DNA of 64,000 nt from Termitomyces sp. T153 (taxonomy: Eukaryota; Basidiomycota; Agaricomycetes; Agaricales; Lyophyllaceae), in assembly GCA_018296165.2 (NCBI GenBank), contig JACKQL020000001.1:434001-498000 (forward strand), written 5' to 3'. A program made the position numbers and the translations under genes. Shown one piece after another: positions 35,026 through 46,318 of this stretch (position 1 is its first letter; each line of letters starts with the position of its first letter). The notes beneath the pieces were generated by a model. That model worked only from the letters and a program-made list of their open reading frames with translations. It was not told the DNA's origin and did not search any database.

Positions 35026-35633
35026 TTTGCTAGCATTGAGTTAAGATAATGCTAAGGGCACCCATAGTTGGTACCACATAAAGCCAAAGTTAAAGTTGGC
35101 AAGACTTATTGCTAAGTTGTTGTTTAAGCTTAGAGATAGAAGGATTCAATAGAAGTAGTATTTGATGAGGATGAGGTTTGATGATCAGATGTCTATGTAC
35201 AAGCAGTATTTATACTGTTCAAAGGTATAGTATAGGTGTCAATCTGTAATCAAGTGAAAAATATAAGCAAAGTCTGAAGTGTAGATGCTATTCAAGTATG
35301 TTTGTAAGCTCAACAAGAAAAATAATAAGTTATAAATTACATGACTGGCAATATGTCTATATATGGGGGGTAGAATGCTGTGTTGTTGCCAAGAAGTCAC
35401 TAGTAATTGTTGCTAAGAAAGGTCTTGGCCTTGTTGTTCTAGACCTAAAGTTCAGACTCCAGGCAATGTTTCTGATAAGTCTTATGGTCATTAAAGTCAG
35501 TGCAAAGGCTATCCAGACCTTGGGGCTAGGCCTCACATGCTAAGTGTCATGACTTGTGCCATGTTGAAATAGTCAGCTGCCATTTAGTCCAAAATTGCCA
35601 AAATTGATGCTCAGTGACAAATGGGTCTTATCA

Positions 35634-36437
35634 TTGGACAACTCTGACATCTCCCCTGCAGGCCCTATCACTCTCCTGTTCTCTACTGAGCCCCCAGGTA
35701 TCTCAGGTGCTTCCCCTAAAACTCCAGCATACATGGACCCACACCAATGTGTCACCATGACCTGCCTGATTAGAACCAACACCCACTAAATTTACGTGGC
35801 TCTAATGACTCCCACCATCAGACCCATAATTCTTAAAGGAGGTCCAGTAAGTATACAAGTTGTAGAGTAAATCTGCTATAGTAGTCATGATTATGATTGT
35901 TATGTCTTGATTTCCCAGCTTTATCTCTATCTTTGTTTCTATCTTTAGTCTCATATCTTGTCTCAATCCTATTTTATTCCTTTCTCTATCTTGACTCAAC
36001 ACCATCTTGTCTTGTCTGCTTCAGTTTTCTTCATGTGCCTAATTTCCTTTCAACTCTAACTCTGTTCCAATCTCCATGCATATCTCTATTCATATCTTTA
36101 CAATTTGTACATTCCTATCTAACTCCAGATTTTGTCCTACACTTGGCTAAAACTCATCAACACCATCTGATCACCTATCAAACTCCAGTCCCACTCCTGC
36201 TGATTGCATGATTGATTGCTCCACACTTTCAGTATCTACTCCCAGACTTGTCCCTGACAAAATCCAAGCCTGACCCTTATTTGCACTTTGTCTTAGACTT
36301 CCCTGGACCTCTCCAAACTTGCTCAGACCACTTCCCCAGTCTATCCTTGCAAGTATCTGATCCCTGGAGCACAAGGTTATAAGTGCAGAATGTTGTGTCT
36401 GCCTAGTAAAGAGCCTCCATAATCAGTGGAACCTGAC
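35634..36437 (+). repeat. Right part of the old LTR-A copy (A2)
   Basis: It continues the LTR-A alignment interrupted at 21709 (ACAACTCTGACATCTCCCCT, GTAAGTATACAAG in place of GTATATAAGACG, ...GGAACCTGACA). Divergence is far higher than among the other LTR-A copies and strongly A/T-shifted. Confidence 0.72.
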
Positions 36438-37810
36438 ATGATATCAAGACTCTCTCTGACCCCAGGCTATCTAACTGACATCTATAGTAGGCCAGTAGCT
36501 AAAAATTACTATGTCCCATTCTATTCAGCCCCACCCACAGATTGCTATGCTCCTCAATACTGGGTCCCAGATCAGAGCCAAGTATTCTATGCCCCCTCCA
36601 TCATAGGAAAATTCTTCCAGACTGGTGATTCCCCTTGTTGTACCCCCACTAAAGAGACCTATCCACATGCACTCTGGAGGACTGCATAAAACACTAACAA
36701 TATGGGCACCAGCTCTAGCCAACCCAGTCTTTCTCCTTCCAGCACACTACTATGCCTACCCAAACCCTACTGTGGCCCCAGTCCCTCTGGAACAGTCTGA
36801 TCACTATTTGTCCTCTGAGTCAAAGCCTACATCTAGCAGTGTGACAAAGTCCTCCACTTCCTCCGCCTTTTTCCCATGGAGTTTGCAAGATGCACTTGTA
36901 CTCTTCTCAGCCTTGGATACCACAACACCTCTAAGACTCTGGAAGTATGAGCAAACTTGACTTCTATAAATGCCATCAGCAGAGCACCCTCCCCAAAGAT
37001 ACACAATGTACTCTGCAAATCAATGCCAACTTCCAAAATAAACTCTGCACCTGGTTAAGGAATACCACACTAGCCCAAAACTCCAATTTGAGGACCCATT
37101 GGACTCAGCCCACTCCTTTCATGTGCAACAAGAGGAACCCATGCCCTAGCTCTCATTTCTCTTCAGCAGAAAGAGGTTCATGCTATGTCTGACATCCTGA
37201 GGTTTCTCAATCCTGCTAGAGGACTCTTTGACCAACCTGCCACTCATACACAAGCTCTCTTCACATGCTCCAGAGCAAACTTAATTCCTAGCACCTTCTG
37301 CACCTAGAATCAACCTGCCAAAATTGAGCTGTGTGCCTAGAAACTATCCCAGTCCCTCCCTGCCAATGATGACTTTGTTTCCAACCACACCCTCTCATAC
37401 AATAATGAGCCTGAGAACTCCAGCAGAAAACCTGCTCCCCACAATGGAGCCTCAAAACCTCTCTAGGACAGACCTCCCTATTCAACCCATACCCCCCGTA
37501 GTAATGCCCCCCTGCCCTGCCAAAATGCCCCACCCCCTCCACATCAGCTCATAGGCCCTAAAGCACCCAGACCCCCACTCCCAAATAAGCCCCAACCTCT
37601 GCCAATCTCTCTCTGTAATATCAACGACAATTTTGGACTACTGATTTCCAGAAGACCTCCTCCAGGCAATGCTGGCCCATCCCCAAGTGGCAGACCTAGC
37701 CTCCAGATGGATGGGCCTGGCCATAAACAACTTTCTCTCTCAGCATGGAGGCAGGAATAACTACTATTACAGTGCTAAATCCCCACTTCAAAATTAAAAC
37801 ACCCAGGATA
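36438..37810. other. Internal region of the old A2 element
   Basis: It begins TGATATCAAGACTCTC, matching the start of the A1 internal region. It stays Pro-codon-rich on the plus strand like A1, but contains no long frame and no retroviral motif. It stops where LTR-B-like minus-strand sequence begins. Confidence 0.5.
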
Positions 37811-37879
37811 ACACTTATAACACATTGGCCTAACAAGGCAAGTTTGACATCCAGAAACTGGAGCCCTTCACAAGGTGCA

Positions 37880-38060
37880 ACTTGAGTTGACCAACATACT
37901 TGAATAGCATCTACACATCAGAAACTTTGCTTATAGTTGTTCACTTAGTTACAGACTGATACTTTGTATGGACCATAAACATGTTGACAGACACTGTTGC
38001 TAGTGGCAACTATTTGCTTACTTTCCCATATTATACTCAGAAATGGAGAATCTTCCTAAT
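37880..38060 (-). repeat. LTR-B fragment, inverted
   Basis: The reverse complement reads CTGATGTGTAGATGCTATTC then AAGTATGTTGG, and the TAACTAAGTG and TATAGTATGGGAAAG... blocks of LTR-B. It is truncated at both sides. Confidence 0.6.
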
Positions 38061-39815
38061 GCAATGTCTTACCATGTTCTGAGCTAAGCTGAGCCTTATA
38101 TGGAGATATTGGCTGACACAGCCACTGACTGGGCCATAGCTGTTGCAAGTTGATTCACAGATTGAACAGTAGTCTTGAGGTGGCTGGCAGTGGTTCCCAA
38201 GGCAGAGATGAGGTTGTAAATGGCTTCAAGAATAGAGGTTATACTATTCTGTAGAACATTGACAGAGTTACTCTCATTGATAGATGGGAGTTGACAATTG
38301 AAATTAGCAGTTTTCACTGTTATGCATGTGCAAGTGAGAGCTCAGCTTGACTAACCACCATTGAACAGCATGCAAAGAAAGCAGCTTGGAGTTTTCAGCC
38401 ACAAGTTGATGCACATTTATGCTAATACCAGAGAGCAGTTGTCAAATATCCAGACTCAACAGATTGACCACCACCTTTTGCACTGGTGTGAAAAGCTGGA
38501 GGACACAGACCCAACTATTCAACTCTAAAGAATGCCTCAGAGCAATCTCCTAGTACCTACTGACCTACACTACAGTTAGGTGCATGGAGATTAGACAATA
38601 AATATACTTGTGCCTTTTACACAGTTAGTGCAAAGAGCAAACAAAGATGACAAGAAGAACAAGATGAGGGGAAGAGTGCTGAGTAAACAGCAAGAACACT
38701 TGCTCAAAAGTCAGGGACCTTTGCTGAGTAAGAAACCTTTGAGATAATATTAGGAATCAAAACAAATCAAAAACCAACAATCTCAAAGTTAAGTATATTG
38801 TATGGAACTTATATACCATAGAAGAATAATTATATGCTAGTATAAATTGTATGCCTGTGATGAGAAGCAAGTGAATAAAACATAAATGACTCAGTAAGCT
38901 TAGAGGAGTCTTTATGATAAATAAATAAAAGGGGTTCATATTAGAATTTGACTAGTCTGAACTGAGTCATCATGGGTACATTCTCTGGTCATAAGCTAGT
39001 CCTTTGTGCTCCTAAGTTTGACATTCTCAGTCACATCTGCATGCTACAAAGTTGAGTTCCTTTGAAGAGAGTTGCTTAGTGCTAATTGAGTGCTGGGGAC
39101 TTTGCAAGTCACTATTGGAAGTTCATGCCTGTTGGCATATTTTTGTTAGGATTTTGTGCAACCTGACAAAACTAACATGTGCTGGTCCTTTTTAGTTTGG
39201 CCTTAACCAGATCAATGCTCAGTGCAACTTTGTCCAGGGGCACAGAATGCTAAGCCCCTTGTCCTCATAGATTATGAATCTGCTGACCCAATTAACCTAG
39301 GAGTTGATACTTCATACATAGAAGTTGAGTTCTATCTCTGCCAGTGTTCTAGCAATGATTGCAAACAACATTGCTATAATTGATTTGAGTCCATTACACT
39401 TAACAACAGAAAAGCCTGCTTCAGCCAGCCCAAGCTTGAGCTCTATGGTTTGTTTAAAGCACAGGCATTGCACATGTACCTTGTCAGAGTTCACAACCTT
39501 ATCATCAAAGTCAATGCATGCTACATTAAGGGAATGCTCTAGAACCCTGACATTCAGCCCTCCACTAGTATGAACTGCTGGATCATGACAATCCTGATGA
39601 TCTATTTTGAGTTGGTGCATGTTAAGGGCACTTTCCATTCTAATGGACTTTCACAACATCTCCTACAGCCTAATGACCCAGTGCTTGAGGATTGGGTAGA
39701 CTGCATGCATGGCTTTATGCATGCCATACAGTTGCCAGTACCCCTCCTCTGTATCTCAGTGCCTAACAGTCTGCTGCCCCTAGTCACTTACACTCCACTG
39801 CCATTACCTCCCTCC
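38061..39815. other. Unassigned repeat-rich region
   Basis: Two minus-strand frames stand out but are unassigned: 38096-38317 (amphipathic, ITSILEAIYNLISALGTTAS) and 39312-39638 (108 codons, LKSIIAMLFAIIARTLAEIE). Neither shows a start context, intron pattern or family motif that I recognise. The rest is AT-rich. Confidence 0.35.
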
Positions 39816-40050
39816 TGTTTAAGACAGGCAAAGCACAGGGGACTGAATAATCACTAAAGCTGAAGTCCATGGTCAGAAACTGAGTGTATTGAAGTGTGAC
39901 ACACTAACCTGCAGTCCAGAGTCAGAAACTGAGTGGAGACTTCAGGCTTCTACATTATCTATATATACTATAATGTAACTAAATAGAATGGAGAATCCAT
40001 GTGATTGAACTGGGAATCACATGGAAGATACATGTGATTGAATTGAATAT
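39816..40050 (-). mobile_element. Copia LTR fragment (family C), minus strand
   Basis: The reverse complement follows the 3' two thirds of the copia LTR, ending TGCCTGTCTTAAACA at 39816. The 5' end (TGTTAGAATTGC) is missing. It cuts into the Gln-rich pseudogene. Confidence 0.75.
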
Positions 40051-41470
40051 TTTCCAGTTCAATATCATCTTGGAGAGCAAAACCATTGAAATCTTCTTCT
40101 AAATCAGCTATATGTTGGCCCTCCCATAGTTGTAAAATCCTTTGAGCTAGAACATTATTGAAAGGCCTATGTTCAGGATCTTGCTCTGCTTATATCTGCT
40201 CATGACTCTCTTGTCTCTGTCTTTGCTGAGCAGCAAGTCTTTGTTCCTCTGCTAATCTCTGATTATATTTTTCTTGCCTCTGTCTCATTTGTTGCTCAGT
40301 AACAAACCTCAGTCTTTCTGCAGCTAATCCCTGTTGCTGTTGAGCAGCAAGCCTCTGTCTATTTTGTTCCTGAGCAACATTTCTTTGTCTTTCTTGCTCC
40401 TGAAAAGCTTCCAGTGCTTGTTGCTGTTGATGCATTATAATGAGACATCATTTCTCTATGAGCAATATCTCCTCTTGTCAAGTTATTCAGTGCAGGATCA
40501 GCTTGTCCACTGGAGATATCATGTAGTGGTCCAGGAATCCTTCTGTGTGTTAGAATTGCTTATTGCATTCTACTATGGATGATCAGCATTCACTCCAAGT
40601 TCATTTAACACATGTTTAGTCCGCTTCCTTTCATTTCTATTGAATTCAATCACATGTACCTTCCATGTGATTATCTTTCTATTCAATTCACTTTCATGTG
40701 ATTGTCTTTCTATTCAATTCACTTCCATGTGATTGTCTTTCTATTCAATTCACTTTCATGTGATTGTCTCTCTATTCAATTCAATCACATGGATTCTCTT
40801 CTATTCAGTTACATTACAGTATATATAGATAATGTAGAAGCCTGAAGTCCCCACTCAGTTTCTGACTCTGGACTTCAGGTTAGTGTGTTACACTTCAATA
40901 TACTCAGTTTCTGACTCTGGACTTCAGCTTTAGTGACTATTCAGTCCCCTGTGCTTTGCCTGTCTTCAACACTGTGTCCAGAAGAAGTAGATACAACATT
41001 AACATTAGGAGCAAGAGACATATGTGTTTGTCTGCTATGTCTAGGCTGATTCCTTCTGAAAACAGGTACAGCAGGCACATTTGGAATAGGGGTTTGTAAT
41101 GGAGCATCCCAACCTTGAGGTAAATGTGTTACAGGAGGTATATATATATTCTGGCCCACAGGAGCATTGAAAGAAAGGGATCATCAGCAATAGCTGGTGC
41201 CTCATAGGTCTCTCAGAAGATCCAGAAGCCACATTATTTATAGGAGGGACATTAGTGCTCCTACTCTGTGCCATAGAATCAAAATGCACAGGTGGCACAG
41301 GTGGCATAGCAGCATTGACCTGTTCAACATTATGAGAAGAAGCTCGATTACCTCTGATCATCAGGATCAGTCATTTGTAATTGTTGTAGTCTACTTTGAG
41401 AGCAAGACTGTTGTCTCTGACTCTCAGGAGTACTGGGTAGTTCCTGAGTAGAATGTTGCCTAAACTTTGT
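40051..41470 (-). pseudogene. Gln-rich coiled-coil protein pseudogene split by a copia LTR
   Basis: Minus-strand coding traces run from about 41470 to 40051. They are: STPESQRQQSCSQSRLQQL; VPPVHFDSMAQSRSTNVPP; IYIPPVTHLPQGWDAPLQ; then, beyond the LTR, a segment ending HREMMSHYNAS; a long Gln/Glu/Arg repeat (RQRNVAQEQNRQRLAAQQQQ); and FNNVLAQRILQLWEGQH. Frames change at least twice and a stop breaks the first segment. Removing the solo LTR at 40548-40971 and one CTGTG restores contiguity. It may be an accessory gene of a transposon, but I do not recognise the family. Confidence 0.5.
40548..40971 (+). mobile_element. Solo copia LTR with target-site duplication CTGTG
   Basis: It starts TGTTAGAATTGCTTATTGCA and ends TGCCTGTCTTCAACA. 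CTGTG flanks it (40543-40547 and 40972-40976). An internal array of about 30-bp units (TTCTATTCAATTCACTTTCA then TGTGATTGTC) makes it longer than other family C LTRs. Confidence 0.93.
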
Positions 41471-42341
41471 TGATAAAGAAAGAATAAAAAATAGTTAATA
41501 GATAGATACTCACATGACAGTACCTTTAAAGGAGAATTGATAAGTCCTCAATGAGCAGGGAACATTCCTATCTTACCTGAATGAGAGCCACATATAAAAT
41601 GGCTCAAATATAATCCATCTAATGAAAGAACATGAAGATCAACTTTCAATCAACCCAGAGAAAGAGATCTACCTTGCAGAAAGCCAATAACTGTTTAGAA
41701 AAGAAAATGGACAATACTTGAATTAGTTCTTAGACAAAAATAGAAAAAAAATCAGCTATTGGACAATTAAGCAAAGAAAATAAAGCCCACCTGAAAGAAC
41801 AGAAAGTTACTCAATGCTCAGAAAAAGCCTGAAGAGGGATGCAATAGTGGAAATTGGGTTATCAACTATGATCAATAATTGGAGATGACAAAAAGTAGAG
41901 CATACATGGCCAATTAAGTGTAAAAACCTCCAAAAGAGGGTCAGTAGAGTCTATCAGGCCAATCAAAGCTTCTTCTCACAGTATCAGAGCAGAGAGAATG
42001 GTTGATGCTTCAGATTAGAAAGAGAGGTCAAAAGAAATGATTCGATGCAATGATTGATCTTTGCCACACACCAAAGGAAAAGGCTGAAAATTAGAGGGTT
42101 ATGTAATTTTACATAGCATTACATAAGGAATCTTCCCAGGTTGTTGGAAGATTGAGGCACAGCCACTTTCCCAGAAGTTGTCACATATACTATTCTGGGA
42201 CATGAATAGAAGACTGCCTTCCACACTCACTATGGCCTTTTTGAGTACTTAGTGCTGGCCCCCCCATGGAATGTAAGGAGGTACAGTCCCTTCTGGGATT
42301 TGCTAACTATTGCCAGTTCATTGACAACTACTCTGGAATTG
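41471..42341. other. AT-rich region without recognisable features
   Basis: No long frame, LTR end or repeat that I can name. A purine-rich A-biased stretch lies near 41700-41800. Confidence 0.35.
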
Positions 42342-42708
42342 AGTTAGAAACTGAGTGTATTGAAGAGTGACATACTAATCTGAAGTCCAGTGTCAGAAAC
42401 TGAGTAAGGACTTCAGAAGGAATCACATGGATTCTCCACTCCATGTGATTGAATTGAATAGAAAGGGAATCAAGACTTGAATCAAAAGGAAATCACATGG
42501 AAAATACATGTGATAAACTGAATAGATGTGATAAATGAACTTGGAGTAAATCCTGATCATGTATAGTAGAATGCAATAAGCAATTCTAACACTCCCCCCT
42601 GATCCAGTCAATCTCCAAGCTTGAATAAGCTAGTGAATGCCCATTTCTTGCCTGCAGAATTCCACTTTGGGTAAAGGAAGTGGTTTTGTGAGCTGATCTG
42701 CCACTTGT
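42342..42708 (-). mobile_element. 3' end of a copia element (pol tail, polypurine tract, LTR), minus strand
   Basis: Read on the minus strand, 42708-42601 encodes the normal family C Pol C-terminus (VADQLTKPLPLPKVEFCRQE then MGIH). A GGGGGGAG polypurine tract (42600-42592) and the LTR start TGTTAGAATTGC at 42591 follow. The LTR is cut near 42342. This piece shows the pol end that the copia element at 43.2-47.8 kb lacks. Confidence 0.82.
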
Positions 42709-42905
42709 TGTTAGAATTTATTGCATTCTACTATGGATGATCAGCATTCACTCCAAGTTCATTTATCACATCTATTCAGTTTATCACATGTATTTTCCAT
42801 GTGATTATCTTTCTATTCAATTCAATCACATGTATCTTCCATGTGATTATCTTTCTATTCAATTCAATTACATGTATCTTACATGTATCTTCCATGTGAT
42901 TGCTT
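42709..42905 (+). mobile_element. 5' part of a copia LTR
   Basis: It starts TGTTAGAATTTATTGCATTC inside the minus-strand copia tail and breaks off after several TTCCATGTGATT units. The LTR 3' half is missing. Confidence 0.75.
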
Positions 42906-42911
42906 TCCTCC

Positions 42912-43235
42912 CCTTTAAACTCCAGAGCTGCTGGAGTTGACATCAAGGACATCAGAATTTGAGGGGGGCTGGAGGTGGAGAGGGATGGCAGCTGCAGGCT
43001 TGCATTAGGGCCTGGGAATGATATTAACCCTGTACAATGGTTTTCTCTCTGGACACCCTCCCAGCACACCTCCCCTTGTGCTCCTCTCACCCTCTTCCTC
43101 TGCACTACCCTCTCCTTCTCCACCAGCTCTGAACCCACTTTGGTCAACAATGGTGTGACCAACAACTTCATTGATGAATCTCTGGCAGTGCTTGGTCAGC
43201 AACCCCTCTGGCACCACAAGCTCTTCAATAGCAAT
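42912..43235 (+). pseudogene. Gypsy protease fragment
   Basis: EPTLVNNGVTNNFIDESLAV near 43131-43190 resembles a retroviral-type aspartic protease active site, usually D-[SN]-G-A-T-x-N-F. The catalytic Asp is replaced by Asn and Ala by Val. The fragment lies between two copia LTRs and has no continuation. Confidence 0.55.
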
Positions 43236-43515
43236 TTATTGCTTATTGCATTCTACTATGAATGATCAGCATTCACTCCAAGTTCATTTATCACATGTGT
43301 AGTCCACTTCCTTCATTTCTATTCAGTTCAATCACATGGATTCTCCATTTGATTCCTTCTATTCAGTTACATTATAGTATATATAGATAATGTAGAAGCC
43401 TGAAGTCCCCACTCAGTTTCTGACTCTGGACTTGTCACACTTCAATACACTCAGTTTCTGACTCTGGACTTCAGCTTTAGTGACTCAGTCTCCTGTGCTT
43501 TGCCTGTCTTCAACA
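43236..43515 (+). repeat. 5' LTR of C1
   Basis: It matches the solo LTR at 40548 from TGCTTATTGCATTCTACTAT onwards and ends TGTCTTCAACA. The first bases (TGTTAGAAT) are altered to CAATTTAT, so the left border is approximate. Confidence 0.78.
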
Positions 43516-43527
43516 GGTTATGGGCCC
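43516..43527 (+). other. Primer-binding site of C1, half-tRNA type
   Basis: GGTTATGGGCCC directly follows the LTR. It resembles the complement of the initiator-tRNA anticodon stem-loop rather than of a tRNA 3' CCA end. Several copia elements prime from such a half-tRNA. Confidence 0.55.
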
Positions 43528-43740
43528 CAGCCTCTAAAGCTTTAGTCCGAAGTTTTTATCATTTACTTTGTGTCTGTGCTATAGTCCTTATAGTGGTTGC
43601 AGCTCCCTTTAGATACATAGACTCTGAACTATTGGGTAGTGACCCTTAAGTGGGGCCACTTTATCTTGCCAGTGAAGCCTGACCTACCTAACTGGGAGGT
43701 GTTACAATTGCAGAGTCTGCAGTTAAGTTAGCTTTACTTG

Positions 43741-44220
43741 ATGGTGGATGATGATCAAAGAATCCATCTCAATGATTATAAAGATCAACCAGACAAAATG
43801 TGGGAGGCCTTGAAGCAGATACAAATGCAGCAATGCCCTGGCACATGCTTTCATGCCTATGATGACTTGTTCTCTATTAGAAAAGGAGAGGAGGAGAATT
43901 TGCAGACTCTAATCAACAGAGTTGAGACTGCAATGAAGAAAATCCAGGATTTGTGCCTAAAAGACTTTGATATTGCCAAATTAGACAATGAACTAGTATC
44001 TATGGCATTGAAAAGGGCGCTTCCTGATGATTTCTCAGCATTTGTATCTACTCTCCTTCTCAAAGATGACTTGGACAAGGCCAAATTCCATCAGGCCTTT
44101 GTTACAGAGGAAACACAATGTTGTTGTTGCTCTGATGAGTCTGCTGCTGCTATAATTGCTATGAGTGCTGCTTTAGCTAAATCTGGGGCCAGGAGCAAGC
44201 TAATACAGCTTTCAATTTGA
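43741..44220 (+). pseudogene. gag: Gag polypeptide of C1 (UBN2-like)
   Basis: The region from MVDDDQRIHLNDYKDQPDKM through MWEALKQIQMQQCPG, LFSIRKGEEENLQTLINRVE and ALKRALPDDFSAFVSTLLLK is the standard copia Gag fold (UBN2/retrotran_gag type). It ends with a stop at 44220 after a possible frameshift. The zinc-knuckle region is missing or scrambled. Confidence 0.82.
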
Positions 44221-44536
44221 TGACAAGTCTAAGAAAGATGATGCAGAATTTGTTGGAAATGCAAGTACTTGTTTATTGGATCATTCAGCCTCTCTTCCCA
44301 TACAGCCTGAAGCTGACTTTAATTGGATTGTAGACTCAGGAGCCACTTTCCGCATGACCCCACATCAAAATTGGGTCCAGAATTCTTCTTATTGCACTCT
44401 AGTCAGATTAGCTGATAACAGCATCATTTAGTCAGCTGGGATTGGAACAGTTGTATTTAATCAGTTGTAAATGGGAAGAAAATCCAGTCTTTAGAGTTCC
44501 AGAGTCTTGCATGTTCCATTACTTTAAAATAATCTC
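44221..44536 (+). pseudogene. Protease region of C1
   Basis: FNWIVDSGATFRMTPHQNWV at about 44317-44376 is the copia aspartic protease active site with DSGA intact. A stop (TAG after ADNSII) and two more downstream break the frame before the integrase. Confidence 0.78.
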
Positions 44537-46318
44537 TTGTCCTGTATATATTTGACTAGAAACAAAGGCTACAATATTCATATTGACAAACAAGCCATGC
44601 ACTTTTGGTTAAATGGAAAAGAGTTATTCTGTGCTACAATCAACTCCAATAATTCTGCTTGTTTGGATGGTTGTACTGCACCTATTTCGGAGTCTGCTCA
44701 TCTTACCAGCACATTACCACTTGATCTGACACTTTGGCATTGCAGATTTGCTCATCATAACTATGCTGATGTCAAAAAGATGATCAATAACCAGTTGGTA
44801 GTTGGTTTGGACTTGAATTCTGCTGCAAAGCCTGATCCCATCTGTGAACCTTGTTTGGCTGGCAAAATGCGCTCTAATCCTTTTCCTTCTTCCAGTAGTC
44901 GTGCATCTAAACCATTAGAATTGATCCACAGTGATGTACATGGCCCTCTTCCAGTCACTGCAATGGGGGGCTATCGTTATTGGATCACATTCATTGATGA
45001 TTGCACAAGCTTTAAAGCTGCTATGGCTCTGAAGAAGAAAAGTGAAGCATTCAATGCCTTTAAGACACTCAAAGCTTATGCAGAGAATGCTCTAGATGCC
45101 AAAATCAAGGCTATACAAGATGATAAAGGTGGAGAGTACATGTCAAAGGAGTTTATTGCATACACTGATGCTTGTGGAATCAGAAGGAGGCACACAACTC
45201 ACAACAGACCTCAGCAGAATGGTGTTGCTGAGAGAGCAAATAGAACGCTCTCTGAGGACATCACTGCAATGCTCAATGAATCAGGTCTACCAGCCTCATT
45301 CTGGGCACATTGCCTTCATGCTCAGATTCACATTCTGAATCAACTTCCAACTGCATCTCAGTCAATTACTCCTTATGAGGGATGGTACAAGCATAAACCA
45401 AATGTCTCTTATCTCAGAGTCTGGGGATGTAGAGCATATGTCTATATACAAAGGGATAAGCGCAACTCCTTACAGTCTCACATGGAAAAATGCATCTTCA
45501 TTGGATATCCTCCTGGTTATAAAGCATGGTTATTTTACAATACTGAAACCAAGAAGACTGTAATTTCTGAAAGAGCAGAGTTTGATGAATGCTTATTGCC
45601 TGGTTTGTGCTTAACTAGGCCAGTAATACCTCCTACACCTCCTTTACTACCTGTGGATCTATCAGTCCTACCTGAAAGTGCATCCCCCAATCAAAGTGCA
45701 GTGTTTGAGTTACCTGCTCTTGAAAATGAAGAGGAAGAACGATTTGTTCTCCAAGTGCCAGCTATACCTCCTGCACATCCTAAGCTTCCTATACCTGCAC
45801 GCCCTATAACACCACCACCAGCTGCTCCAGCACCTCCTAGACCTCGCCCAAATCAAGCTAGACACCATTCAGCTCAGCTACCAGATCAACCACCAGCTCA
45901 AATTCCTGCTCCTCCATCACCTCCCTTTGCTCTGAGACGCTCTAAACGCAATGTACAGCCTCCAAGAGATTGGTGGGTAGTACAACATCAGGAACCAGTC
46001 CAGGACAGTTCTGATGAGGAAGAAGAGCAAGTCCAAGCTGAATTGGATCTGGGGTCTGATCTTGAACCTGATCCAGAACCACTTGACCCTGGTTTTGAGG
46101 ATGTTCAATTTGCTGGAATGGCTACTTCTTCAGATCCTAGGACATTCAAGCAAGCTATGAAGTCTGTGGATGCTGAAAAGTGGTATCAAGCTGCAGTTGA
46201 TGAGTATATCTCATTGGTAGCTAATGGGACTTGGGAGGAGTGTGACTTGCCTGAAGGCAAGAAAGCAATTGGCTGTGGATGGGTGTTTCGCATCAAGCGC
46301 AATGCAGATGGCAATTGA
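44537..46318 (+). CDS. Integrase and N-terminal RT of copia element C1
   Basis: This 593-codon open stretch contains the HHCC zinc domain (LWHCRFAHHNYADVKKM ... ICEPCLAGK). The DDE core follows, with Asp in IHSDVHGPL, Asp in IQDDKGGEY and Glu in NGVAERANRT. Then come the copia integrase C-terminal motif (YLRVWGCRAYVYI, CIFIGYPPGYKAW), a Pro-rich linker, and the start of RT (FKQAMKSVDAEKWYQA, GCGWVFRIKRNADG). It stops at 46318 because of a one- or two-base indel; the RT continues in another frame. There is no natural start codon here, since it was part of a polyprotein. Confidence 0.88.
   Translation: MSCIYLTRNKGYNIHIDKQAMHFWLNGKELFCATINSNNSACLDGCTAPISESAHLTSTLPLDLTLWHCRFAHHNYADVKKMINNQLVVGLDLNSAAKPDPICEPCLAGKMRSNPFPSSSSRASKPLELIHSDVHGPLPVTAMGGYRYWITFIDDCTSFKAAMALKKKSEAFNAFKTLKAYAENALDAKIKAIQDDKGGEYMSKEFIAYTDACGIRRRHTTHNRPQQNGVAERANRTLSEDITAMLNESGLPASFWAHCLHAQIHILNQLPTASQSITPYEGWYKHKPNVSYLRVWGCRAYVYIQRDKRNSLQSHMEKCIFIGYPPGYKAWLFYNTETKKTVISERAEFDECLLPGLCLTRPVIPPTPPLLPVDLSVLPESASPNQSAVFELPALENEEEERFVLQVPAIPPAHPKLPIPARPITPPPAAPAPPRPRPNQARHHSAQLPDQPPAQIPAPPSPPFALRRSKRNVQPPRDWWVVQHQEPVQDSSDEEEEQVQAELDLGSDLEPDPEPLDPGFEDVQFAGMATSSDPRTFKQAMKSVDAEKWYQAAVDEYISLVANGTWEECDLPEGKKAIGCGWVFRIKRNADGN

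Larger units (their letters stand above)
21710..35633 (+). mobile_element. Solo LTR-B split by two full retrotransposons
   Basis: LTR-B pieces lie at 21710-21917 (start TGATGTGCTCCTATGCC), 28879-29029 and 35026-35633 (ends GTCTTATCA). Between them sit element A1 and gypsy element G1. Joined, the pieces make a normal-length LTR-B. It lies inside an older LTR-A copy and there is no clear target duplication left. Confidence 0.8.

Noticed and set aside
29025..35030. Target-site duplication around G1
   Set aside because: The flanks read GTCAC and TTTGC. Only two of five positions agree, so none is claimed.
39312..39638. 108-codon minus-strand frame as a gene
   Set aside because: No recognisable motif, splice pattern or conserved copy; it lies within decayed repeat DNA.
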